A stretch of 64,000 nucleotides of DNA from Venturia oleaginea (taxonomy: Eukaryota; Ascomycota; Dothideomycetes; Venturiales; Venturiaceae): assembly GCA_013176395.1 (NCBI GenBank), contig JABMLP010000005.1, positions 1,674,001 through 1,738,000 on the forward strand, in the 5' to 3' direction. Below, piece by piece: positions 22,177-32,107 of the stretch. A model generated the notes under the pieces. The model did no database searches, was not told the DNA's origin, and worked only from the letters and a program-made list of their open reading frames with translations. Within the stretch, counting starts at the first letter, position 1. Every line of letters begins with the position of its first letter. The position numbers and the translations under genes were made by a program.

Positions 22177-24517
22177 ATGGCTACAAGCGTCAGCTATTCC
22201 CTTTCCTGCTCATCAAGTCAAGAAGATTGACACTCCTCCAGATAGTGGTAGAGCCATCTCTCGATGCCATACGCGATGTCCTCACCAAAGCAAAAACGCT
22301 ACCAAACTCGCCGAATCTCGTCCCTATTTGCACCTCTCTATCCTCCGAATTCCTCACTCCGAGCTCCATCTACCTCAAAGTTGCCGCGCAGTAATGAGTC
22401 ACCTACACCAGGGAGAGGAAAGAGACGCTGAATTGTGGCAACAGGACAAAATCGAAGCTCTCCTTCCTGTTCGAAAGTGCGGCGACTACGGAGACAATTG
22501 GCAGATTCAGCTTCATTGGTGCAGGTGAGGAGTGCTTGAAATATGAAGGTCTAAATCTGATATATTCGAGCAGACCCGCGCAAAGTCATAACCTCAGGAC
22601 CAAATTCCGACATTGGCGAGAAGGATCCGTTACCCATCTTGAATGCAGAGTTATCACAATTCCGAGTTGCGACCATTCCTGGGCTTGTGGTACCGCCTCT
22701 CATAGGTACGCACTGGTGATAGTATTCCGAAGAGAATGTACAAAGACTTATACACTTCAATTAGGCGGTGCTATCGGATACATTGGATATGACTGTACGG
22801 CAGTTCTTTCCTGAAGGGATAACTCTAAATCTGATTTGCTACAGGTGTCAAGTATTTCGAGCCTAAGACGAGGCGGGACGACATGAAAGATGTGCTAAAG
22901 CTCCCGGAGAGCTTGTTCATGCTGTTCGATACCATCATTGCCGTCGACCATTTCTTCCAGCAAGTCAAGGTCTTCACATAGTATGATCCTCGCACAATAG
23001 GCCACCAAAAACTGCCACTGATTTCCCTCTTAGTCTGAAAGTACCCGAGAATCTTGACACCCTTCCACAAGCATACGAGCAAGGCCGTGAGGTCCTAAAA
23101 CATATGGTCTCGATATTGCAGAGCAGAGACGTGCCCCTTCCTCTACAAGATCCTATCGTATTGGGAAACAAATCGGTGTCCAACATTGGCAAGGCGGGCT
23201 ATGAAAAGCACGTCAGCACACTAAAGGAGCACATCAGCCGTGGGGATATTATCCAAGCCGTCCCATCTCAACGATTCGCCCGACCTACCTCTTTACATCC
23301 TTTCAATCTTTACCGCCATCTACGAACAGTGAATCCATCACCATATCTCTTCTACATCGAATGCGATGGCTTCCAGATTGTTGGCGCAAGTCCCGAGGTT
23401 TTGGTCAAATCGGAATCGGGTCGCATTATAACGCATCCAATCGCTGGGACGGTCAAACGTGGAAAGACGGTACAAATGGATGAGCAATTGGCCGCAGAGC
23501 TTCGAGGTTCGCTGAAAGACAGGTTCGAGACATGCACCGCCGTTTGTCCATGGATGCACTAAACTAATGCGCAATCCAGGGCAGAACATGTCATGCTGGT
23601 AGCCAAAACATGTTTCAGTCGGGTATTCTCCGTGCTAATATTCTTGTAGGTCGACCTCGCGCGAAACGATGTAAATCGCGTGTGCGACCCCGGCTCAACA
23701 CGGGTCGATCGTTTGATGGTTGTCCAGAAGTTCAGCCATGTCCAACATTTGGTCTCAGAAGTATCAGGTGTGCTGCGGCCCGATAAGACGCGCTTTGATG
23801 CTTTTCGGTAAGGAACAGCCGGATGCACAATCTGCATCAATAGCATAGCTAACCTTTTTGACAGGTCGATCTTTCCGGCGTGAGTTTCACGGTTTGGTTT
23901 GTAGATTATATTGTTTCGACTAACATGTTTCCAGAGGCACTGTGAGCGGCGCACCCAAGGTAAAAGCGATGGAGCTCATCGGCAAATTGGAGAGGGAGAA
24001 GCGTGGTGTGTACGCCGGAGCAGTAGGGTATTTCGGATACAATACTGTGACGGATGGTGAGATGGAGGAGGGCGCTATGGACACGTGAGTTGGTGAAAGG
24101 TGAAATTAGATTCCATGCTAACAGATGGATTAGATGTATCGCACTTCGCACGATGGTTATCAAGGACGGCGTTGCCTATCTGCAAGCGGGCGGAGGTATC
24201 GTTTTCGGTATGTTCAGCCACACTTTACGGACCGTTAGCATGTGCCATGACTGACGGAGATGCATCAGATTCTGTGGAGAATGACGAGTATGAGTGAGTT
24301 TTTCGAGATTATCTACGAATGGCAATGCCTTCTCTAACAAATTGTCAGAGAAACGATTAACAAACTGAAAGCTTCGGCGGCATCGATTGACACGGCGGAG
24401 GCGGCGTACTGGCAAGAGCAGAACCCCGGCAAAGCTTCTGGCGGTCAAGCTACAACTGGATTTGTTGGAGACAATGCAGCAGAAGAAGTGGCGAGTTCGA
24501 TGGACCTGGCTGCATGA
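22177..24517 (+). CDS. TRP2: Anthranilate synthase component I
   Basis: First enzyme of tryptophan synthesis (chorismate plus glutamine to anthranilate). The model has 14 exons: 22177..22188, 22242..22390, 22445..22524, 22574..22705, 22765..22794, 22845..22980, 23034..23522, 23580..23598, 23650..23807, 23865..23879, 23935..24084, 24134..24207, 24269..24293 and 24349..24517, giving 545 residues. All introns are 49-61 nt and phases agree throughout. Signatures: [97 protein letters not shown] and [11 protein letters not shown]. The 12-nt first exon (MATS) is the least certain part. Catalytic regions are intact. The interrupted structure, with exons of 15, 19, 25 and 30 nt, is unusual for this window. 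Confidence 0.93.
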
Positions 24518-25773
24518 GGATACCATGGCTGGGAGAGGTGGTTGGTCGGACAATATCGACAGCGGCAGCGGGCAATCAAGTAGGACGTGGAGAGAGGCCT
24601 GCGCCACAAAGAGCCGTGGACAATCTGAGAGCTCGGACACGACAAACACATGGGTCTTCACTCTCTCGGATCCATTTTTGTCATTTTTGTTCTGGACCTT
24701 TGTCATGACTAATGACGGGTTGCTGCTGCGAGCGGAACACAGTCAACACACAGGATGGAGAATTAAGGGGATGCTTTTGACTGACTTGGCAGCTGTGGCG
24801 TTGTTATTTGCGCCAGGAGGAAATCAGACATGAAATGCGATGCGCGATGAGATGTTCGATGTTCAATGTTCGAGACGGCTCTTCATGTATTGACAAGTTT
24901 ACGACGGTGATGAATTTGTGCTCCACCATCCAACTTGATTCGGCGACAACGGAGAAGAACATGCTGGCCTGGCCTGGCAAGCCTGATCATGGTGGCTGGG
25001 GACATGGAAGAGTTTTGCGATAAGCTCGGCACTGATAGGCTGTGCCCAGATCTCGGGGAGTAATTGCCGTGTACCAGCCACAGCGATCGACTGTCGCAGC
25101 CGCAGGTTCCTGGTGGCTTCGTCGCCGTCATTCTCCTGCACTCACGCTTCGGAACTGCAGCTTGGATTTTTGGTGTCATCTCAGCTTCACGCTACCGTTG
25201 CTTGAGTCGAGCTTGCGAGTTTGTTTGGCTCAGCAGCGTCTTTCCGAGCCGCCGCTCAGGGCAGGTTTCGCAGCAGAAGCTTGTGACTGTTGGTGCTGGA
25301 AGAGCTGTACTCGCAGTGTACTCGCCCTGTATTCGCCCTGTACTCGCACTGTACTCGCCCTGTACTCGCACTGTCCTTGCTCTCTCCTTGCTCTGATCTA
25401 TCTGTGGAGCACAATCCGCACAGACTTCACTGGCCATCTCCACCACCGACCTCATTGTTCTACCTACCGTGCCCTCCCTGCTCAATCAAAATCCTGCTGT
25501 CGGGCTACCGAGTAGGCTAGATGAGCCCCTTCCTATCCATGCCCACAGAGGTGACTGCCCTTTCCCCTTCCGTCAAGAATCCGAGCCAGTGCCATGCGTC
25601 ATGCAGTAGCTACCGTGAGACATGGGAAGCCTCTTCTTATTTATCCTCCAGCCGCCCCGTTGCACATCTGACTTTGTTCAACAACAACAACCTCTCTCCA
25701 TCTTCCAGACCTACAAACATCCATCCTACCTGATCACCTATTTACCACAAGCAAACTCGACGAATCCGCAACA
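24518..25773. other. Intergenic, CFEM gene promoter
   Basis: Downstream of TRP2. It holds an 11-bp tandem array at 25305-25370 and a C/T-rich leader just before the CFEM gene start. No supported coding sequence was seen. Confidence 0.5.
25305..25370 (+). repeat. 11-bp tandem repeat, six copies
   Basis: Six exact-length copies of CTGTACTCGCM run without gaps from 25305 to 25370. Copy 2 starts with G and copy 3 has ATT for ACT; the last base alternates A and C. The array lies about 400 bp upstream of the CFEM gene. Confidence 0.9.
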
Positions 25774-26705
25774 ATGCACTTCTCCCTTGCTCTCCTCGCT
25801 GGCGCTGCCATGGTAGCTGCTCAGGCCCCAGCTTCGTAAGTGACAACCACAAGCTCAATTGATCGAAACGAAAGCTAACATTTACACAGCCTTCCACCAT
25901 GCGGAGTATGTTTACCTTTATGCGCTGTTGCGCGCTCGGCCTGTCGAAACATGGGCTAACATGTTTGTTTACAGCAAACTTGCGTCGACAGCATGCTCGC
26001 CATTGCCACTTCTGAATTCGGATGCGCTGCGGGCAACACCACATGCTATTGCTCCGACCCTCGATTTGGCTTCGGTCTCCGTGACTGCTCTCTCCAGGCC
26101 TGCGGTGAACCTGTTTACTCTTCCGTCCTGGCCTACGGCACCTCTGTCTGCGCTGGTGAGTCTACCTGTGATTCCACGCTTGCGTTCAACGCTAATGACA
26201 TCTTTCAGCCGCCAGTGTCACTAGCAGTGGAGCTGCCACTGCCATTGGTGCTAACCCAACCGGAGCTACCAACGGTACATCTGGACCATCTGGCTCAAGC
26301 ACTCCATACTCGACATGTAAGTTGCACCCACCTTCTCTATTGTAATGTGCATGTACTTACAATTTCACAGCTGCCATTCTCACCACCATCTCGTCTGGAA
26401 CCAGCGCTGTAGCCACGTCCACCGTCGGCTCATCCACTCTCTTCACTACCGCTGGAGGAGCTATTTCATCTGGAAATTCGTCTGCTTCTTCGGCTGCTTC
26501 TTCCATCTCCAGCGCTGCCTCTTCGGCTGCCTCGTCCGCTGCATCTGGTGCATCATCCATCGCCTCGTCTCTCTCCAGCCGAGCCTCCAGCGCTGGTGGT
26601 GCTGCTTCTTCTGTCGCTGCCAGCGCAACGTCCTCGGCTTTCGCCGCACACATGACGGCCGCACCAATTCTCGGTGTTGCCGCACTCGCTGCCTTCGTTC
26701 TCTAA
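25774..26705 (+). CDS. CFEM-domain GPI-anchored cell-wall protein
   Basis: A secreted wall or membrane protein; CFEM proteins bind heme or act in host and stress interactions. Exons are 25774..25835, 25890..25905, 25975..26155, 26209..26316 and 26371..26705, 233 residues. Residues 1-17 form a signal peptide ending VAAQA. The CFEM domain follows with all eight cysteines: LPPCGQTC, FGCAAGNTTCYC, RDCSLQACG and TSVC. After this comes a Ser/Ala/Thr-rich region of about 130 residues, suited to O-glycosylation. The end is hydrophobic (ILGVAALAAFVL) behind small residues, as for GPI attachment. The 16-nt second exon was placed by phase and by the conserved PPCG motif. Confidence 0.93.
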
Positions 26706-27831
26706 GCGAATCGGCGACATCTTTTGTGCGCACACTTTGGCCACGACGTTGATGATGTTGATACCCTTTTAATGCCTATCTCGCCATACCTACATAACCT
26801 ATCACGCCCCTCATTGGAGACTCGATGGAGGAGATCCAAAGTTGTAATTACCGATTTGAATACCCCTTTTACGCGCCCATGATACCCACATCACCGATCC
26901 GATGGATACGCTCATTGAAAGTTCATGGATGGAATGATCCAGGATGGACAAGAATAATTTCTCCCACAACCCTCTACTCCCCCCTGCAAGTCGAAAAAAA
27001 CTAGAAACTGGATTAAATGATTTTTTCCAAATAGCAAATTTGAAGCACAGTGCTTTCAAGCAGCATCTTTAATTTAGATTGATGTTTTATTAATGCTTCA
27101 TTGTCTGTGCCCTTGCACTCGTTCCTCGTGTCCTTGTTGCTGGTTGTACTAATTCGATAATTTGATTTACCTTTGCGCAACGGTTGGGGTTTGCGAAATG
27201 CACGTTACCGCGTCTTGGGTCCGGCATATTGGTTGAGCAGGGCTCCCATGCTTAATTCCAAGATTCGAATCCTAGTCCTTTCACCATGTGGTTCAGCAGC
27301 CTCATTGGGCCCGCTCTGTTTCTCTACATGAATTCCGACCGTTGGAGAGGTGCGGGAGGAGTATTTTTTTGAGATTTCAGCCGCGAGGATGGGCGAGGAG
27401 GATGGATGGATGAAACGGTTGTACCACTGCCATCGTGCCGTGCCATGTTCGTGTGTCTTGGAGCGATGATGTGATGTAAAGATTGTGTACTTGTGTATTC
27501 GTTGCACGACGACAACCCTATGATGTATTATGGCCCGTTCGTAGGATACTGTGTAGAAGTGTAGAAGAGGTGTATACATACGCACGGTGACGTTTACTTA
27601 CTTTCTACGCGACTTTGGCATGATGATTGTGAGGGAGGGCTGCTTTTTGTGGAACGCGGGGAACGAGTGGTTGACTCTGTGTTGAATCGGGTACCACCTG
27701 TGACGGACTCGCCAGTACGGTTTTGGGATTTGGAATCTTGGGAATCTACCGCGCGGGTTGGCATAGCGATTGGCGCGTGGGTTTTTTGCATTGTTTTTCG
27801 CATTGAGGTATCCTTGTATGATACCGGTATT
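26706..27831. other. Intergenic, no gene recognised
   Basis: Minus-strand frames of 126 and 69 codons are open at 27205-27585 and 27594-27803, but they lack family resemblance and clear splice support. Nothing else was seen. Confidence 0.4.
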
Positions 27832-28474
27832 TTATTTTTTATTCTTGTGGTTGCGGGTAGGGAGATCAGGATCGACTGGTCTGGGGGGCGTTTTGTGGCT
27901 GGACAGGCCAGCCAGCCAGCCAGCCAGCAGATTATTGGAGTGCGGCTCTCTCGCCATAGCCGTTAGACTCGGCGCAAGATGCTCCCCAAAGGCGGGCAGG
28001 GTGAAATGGAGGCTTGGGATTGGAGAGAGTTTGATGGATGCAGGCCCTGCGGTTTGTTCAGCTGGGCATGGGTACAGGATGGATACGCGTCCGCCTCCAT
28101 TCGTTCGGTGGTGGTTGGGTTGGATTTGATGAAAAGGTTCTGATACGGAGATGCCGTGAGGTTGGTGTTTGTATTGGTGTTCTAGATCTTGGGGATCCTG
28201 GAGCTGCTTGGGTATGCTTGCCGGAGCTTGGGAGAGGTGTGGCTGTGCTCTTTGATTTTCACTGGCTTTGTTTCTATTCAATCGAGCTTGGGCTTCATCT
28301 TCGGCTTCCTCATCCGTCAAGTCTTCCAACTTCATCATTGATCCAGGTTTCAATAGCACCACGAGAAGAAAACAGCTTGGAGCGATCCAGATGACGCGGC
28401 ACTGCAAGCATCGACATGCTTCATTCCACTCCTCGAGTCCCCGTTCTCACCTCGACAAAGCGATTGCCATCCAT
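27832..28474 (-). CDS. Possible small membrane protein, low confidence
   Basis: A frame of 190 codons is open from 28401 to 27832 without an ATG at its start. A 49-nt intron (28402..28450, GTGAGA...TGCAG) would join it to a short first exon, 28451..28474 (MDGNRFVE), giving 197 residues. One membrane-like segment (VIWIAPSCFLLVVLL) is followed by a charged helix (MKLEDLTDEEAEDEAQARLN) and a long His/Pro/Gln-rich tail. Nothing was recognised. The frame could be chance; the helix after the membrane segment is the main argument for coding. A CCAG tetranucleotide run (27906-27928) lies inside the frame. Confidence 0.3.
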
Positions 28475-30099
28475 CGGTATGCAGTTAGTTCAACGGCAGT
28501 CCGTCTTCAAGGAAGATCTCTCTATGTCGTTGTTGATGCTACTAGCCCTATAATAGTTCCAGGTCGCGAAATTGCGAGCAATTTATCCACCTTCTTCTCG
28601 GGTTCCGACTGGCAAACGAAAAGTTGTCTAATATCCACGAGCGGGAACCTTCGACGGTCTGCAGACCTTACAGCGGGACCTTGCCGACGATAGCGTTGTT
28701 TATTGCGCCTACAGCTGAGCTCCCTCTTCGACAATGCCGTATGCTGCCTGGGCTGGCTTTTTCGTGATTTGGACATGGTACAGTAATCTTCTGTCGACTA
28801 CTTCGCCACTAGATATGATCACGTCTTAACCAGACGGGAGAACGAGAATCCGGAGGCGGTAGGTCTCGACGTCGAGAGACCTAAGGTCTGCAGACGACTT
28901 CCCAGCCGCCACCCTTGGACGGATAGAAACGGACCGACGATCAGAAGGCCTGGAAGCGACCACAATCAACATCACTTGATGAAAGCAAGGTTAGATGTGC
29001 TTGAGGTATCGAAGCCAACAATACCAAACAGAATCTTCGTATCTCACCATGTTGGTTGGCAAGACTATATGTTTGATTCTTGCACCATCTGGGCTTACAA
29101 ATACACCAGATCTCGCATTCTGTTATGTGCGGCCACAGAATCAAGTGAGCTCGAATTTACGTGCGCCATGGGTCCTGCAATTACGAACTTGGGAGACAGT
29201 TCAAGTCGAAATTGCGTTTGTCCCTATTCATTAGAAGAAATACCGTATTAACCGGCCAAAGGGAACTAACTTTACTGCAGGGGTCTAAAAACTAACCAAA
29301 CCATTCTCCTTAACAGCACCACAATCACTACCACGACTGAGAAGCTTAAGATATAATAAAAACGAGAAGAAGATTTTATCCTTTCCTACCGTTGCCTTTT
29401 CAGAAAAAATGTTAAGTTGATTCTAAAGTTACGAGATTTCTATCACGTATAGCCCTGAACAATGTTTTTACCCCCACCCCCCCTGGTGTAGACTTCACTT
29501 TGGCCAAGTAATGCGGTATGATACTGAAAAATTCTCATGGGAGTAGATACAAATGATGAGATTCCATGGCTATCAGGTCTCGAGAATTTAACCATATAGA
29601 CCGGGGGAGTATTGAGTCTTGGAGGGATATGAAACGGAGTTTACCGAATAGGTAATGCGCGTCAATACATCGTTGAAAGATACTGCGGTCTGATGGATAA
29701 TAAACGGCCTGGCGGCTAGATCTTCGTGGGTATGTTCTTGCGGTGAAGTATGGATCGGATAAGGGGGATCCACTGACGTTTATTATCCATTGAACCACAG
29801 TAGAGGATCAGGGTAGATAGACTAAAACTTCCTAGTATCGAGTGTCTCATTGTAGTTTTCGAGTGTGGGTGGTCTTTTAAACCACCGTTAATGGCTAGAC
29901 CTCCGCGTATCACGACCGTGACTGCGACCCTCGATAACGATAATTTAATAATGTCTGGGGGTGTCCAATTCTCAAGAGAAGATGATAATATTTGTATATA
30001 TTTTGCTCTAACAATCCTCTTCCTCTCGTCACCGCATCAATACTCTACTTCATCCAACCTTCCTTTAAGCTCTCAGGACCCCACTTCAGTACCTCAAAC
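28475..30099. other. Gene-poor stretch with short palindromes
   Basis: No supported gene. Palindromes: GGTCTGCAGACC near 28657-28668, TCTCGACGTCGAGA at 28864-28877, and a second GGTCTGCAGAC near 28885. The sequence becomes A/T-rich after 29280. Confidence 0.45.
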
Positions 30100-30272
30100 A
30101 TGTTGTCCAAAACTCTTACTCTTTTGCTCTTAGCACCTGCTGTCCTGACTGTACGAACCATCTTTCTATCTTAGCCTTGTAGAGGACCAGCTTCTTGATA
30201 CAGTGCAAGCCTGAGAGTTATACCAAGGGCGAAGGATGTTGCTACAGGGACAAGGATACGTGCTACTATTAG
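30100..30272 (+). CDS. Candidate small secreted cysteine-rich peptide A
   Basis: Exon 1 (30100..30150) encodes a clean signal peptide, MLSKTLTLLLLAPAVLT. A 53-nt intron (30151..30203, GTACGA...GATACAG) joins it in phase 0 to 30204..30272, giving 39 residues in all. The mature part has four cysteines (C, CC, C) in CKPESY...GEGCCYRDKDTCYY. The CC-Y-x4-T-C spacing recurs in peptide C at 31925. A further cysteine-rich stretch lies downstream at 30452-30523 in a phase that would fit an extra exon, but a TAG at 30270 precedes the possible donor. The gene may therefore be truncated or end here. It could be an effector, defence peptide or chance ORF; no family was recognised. Confidence 0.4.
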
Positions 30273-31280
30273 CTGGTATGAGACTTCATCTGTGAACCTC
30301 AAGTCGGGATTACTAAGATCTTATGGTGTGAATGGGCCGGATATTTCAGTAGGACGCCCCCACCCCTTTGTGAAAAGAAAACTCTAGATAAATGTTTAAG
30401 TAATTTAGCTGTCAAAGGCGAAGTTTTTCAAGTCAATAATATATTCTATAGAATGCGGACTGTTGTCGAACTGATGGCAACCCAAACCAAAACGGTGGGA
30501 TTTGGGGCGACAAATGCCAATGAATCCACAGAACCAAAGAGATCGGTGGGAGAGGTTATTCTGTAACTATACGTCGCCTCCCTAGCGCTGGATTTCTCTA
30601 CGCCCTTGGCCTTTATCGTACCTTTCTACTCCACTAACTAGGCTACGGAATCTTGATTATGTAGCACTAGGGTTTCCCTTTCATCCCTTCTTTTATAACT
30701 TAGGACGGAATAACAACAAATACGGCTTTGTATGTTGTTCAGTCATTCCTTATCTCATTGGTTATACCAACAGTACTATAACTATTCGTCGTATCGCAAG
30801 CTGAATCCGAGCCGGAATTCGCCATCTCATTCTCTGCTCTGAGTTTTATCACGGTCGTTGTGCGGAAGAGGGTAGGGGCTGGGGACGGCTCGGTGCTCGC
30901 CTGGTGCGTGGGAGGTCGTTCTTTGCATTTGTTCGATTCTAGTGACCACCACGAGCGTGTACAACAATCTTCTTCGAGGTTGTGAGAACTTTCTCCTAAA
31001 TTATTGTTCTTTTACAAGGTTGCATTTGGAAAACTTGAGAGATCGGACGAGGCTATGCTAGGCCGCAAATGAAGCGACGATGGTAAGGAGATTTTGCAAT
31101 CGTAAACTCTCAAGTCTTTTCGTTCTAATAATATCTATGCTAGGGCAATTGAGGATGAAAGCCAACCATTCAAGATTAGTTCATACAAAGCAAGACGACC
31201 ATCAACGTCCTTACAAGCCAAGCTCCCACATAAGAGAAACCCAACCAATCCGATCCAATCTGCAACTCACTTTCTGAAAG
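30273..31280. other. Gene-poor stretch
   Basis: At 30452-30523 a short frame after an AG acceptor-like site encodes a DCC...GDKC pattern (see findings). Otherwise nothing supported was seen. Confidence 0.4.
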
Positions 31281-31685
31281 CTAAGCCATATCCTCCCCCA
31301 GTCTCCAGCACGGATAAATATTCATCTTATCACTAAATCCTCCCAAATTCGACCCCTGATCGAAACCAACATGACCAGATCTATCCCCATCACACCTACG
31401 ACTAGCCCACAACGTACACTCATGTTCATAACCAATGAGCATGGACGAGACCTTTTCGGCGAACTCGTCGTTGAGGGCGACGCATTTGCCGCCCATGGCA
31501 CAGATGGAGTTGCCGGCGCAGTTCTGGTAACCGGGGTCTTTGCAGAGCACTATGCACATGTTTCTGTTTGTGATGCGCTTGCTGATGGGGGAGGAATGGG
31601 TTATTGGTGGGGTGGGGTTGATTGGGTTGGCGAGGAGAGGAATCAGGAGAGCGGACATGGTGAGGAGGGTTTGCGTGAAGTGCAT
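31281..31685 (-). CDS. Candidate small secreted cysteine-rich protein B
   Basis: An intronless frame of 134 codons starts at the ATG at 31685. Residues 1-19 form a signal peptide (TLLTMSALLIPLLA). A Lys-Arg pair near residue 37 (SPISKRITNRN) is a likely Kex2-type cleavage site, so the mature part probably starts there. It carries eight cysteines (MCIVLC, NC, SIC, GKC, EC, RRC, YPC), an even number fitting disulfide pairing. No family was recognised. It faces peptide C across 239 bp, so the two may share a promoter. Size, signal, Kex2 site and cysteine content are those of fungal secreted effector-like or defence proteins; function is inference. Confidence 0.6.
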   Translation of the reverse strand: MHFTQTLLTMSALLIPLLANPINPTPPITHSSPISKRITNRNMCIVLCKDPGYQNCAGNSICAMGGKCVALNDEFAEKVSSMLIGYEHECTLWASRRCDGDRSGHVGFDQGSNLGGFSDKMNIYPCWRLGEDMA

Positions 31686-31924
31686 CCTGCGGGGGCTTTT
31701 CTTCAGTAAGATTTCTTTTGAGTCTGATACTTTTGATGACTTGGATTTTCTTGAGTCTTCTCGATGAGTTTGGACTTACTTCGTTATATCTTGGTGTTTT
31801 GTAATCATTGTTTTGTGGCTGGCGAAGGAGCTTTGGAGTGTTTGAGAGTGCTGTGGTAAAATGCTGGTTATTGCTGTTATTTTAAGGGATGAAGAGATGA
31901 TGAGAATTGATTGGACGAGGAGTC

Positions 31925-32107
31925 ATGATACTTATGTCTTTGCTGATGCTTGTAGTGTTCATGGTGGACATTGTGTTTGCTGTGAACGGGCGTACTTGCT
32001 GTTTTTATGAACAGCGTACTTGCCGTGAACCGTCTACTTGCCACGGAGACTGTATTGTCTGCGGGTATCCGAGTAATCGTTGTAAGAAGAACAAAGTAGA
32101 CCTGTGA
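31925..32107 (+). CDS. Candidate small secreted cysteine-rich peptide C
   Basis: A 60-residue frame starts at the ATG at 31925. Residues 1-19 are strongly hydrophobic and end in a good signal-peptidase site (MVDIVFA|VNG). The mature part of about 40 residues has seven cysteines: TCCFYEQRTC, STC, GDC, IVC and NRC, and a basic end (KKNKVDL). CC-F-x4-T-C matches the spacing in peptide A. The opposite strand is also open (31877..32251), but that frame has no signal or composition bias, so the + strand reading is preferred. An odd cysteine count may mean dimer formation or a missing exon. No family was recognised. Confidence 0.5.
   Translation: MILMSLLMLVVFMVDIVFAVNGRTCCFYEQRTCREPSTCHGDCIVCGYPSNRCKKNKVDL

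Noticed and set aside
23104..23589. Separate 152-codon + strand gene
   Set aside because: It is exon 7 of TRP2 read through its intron.
25305..25370. CRISPR-like array
   Set aside because: The 11-bp units are contiguous with no spacers, and the genome is eukaryotic.
26357..26733. Glu/Ala-rich minus-strand frames
   Set aside because: Antisense of the Ser/Ala-rich CFEM tail.
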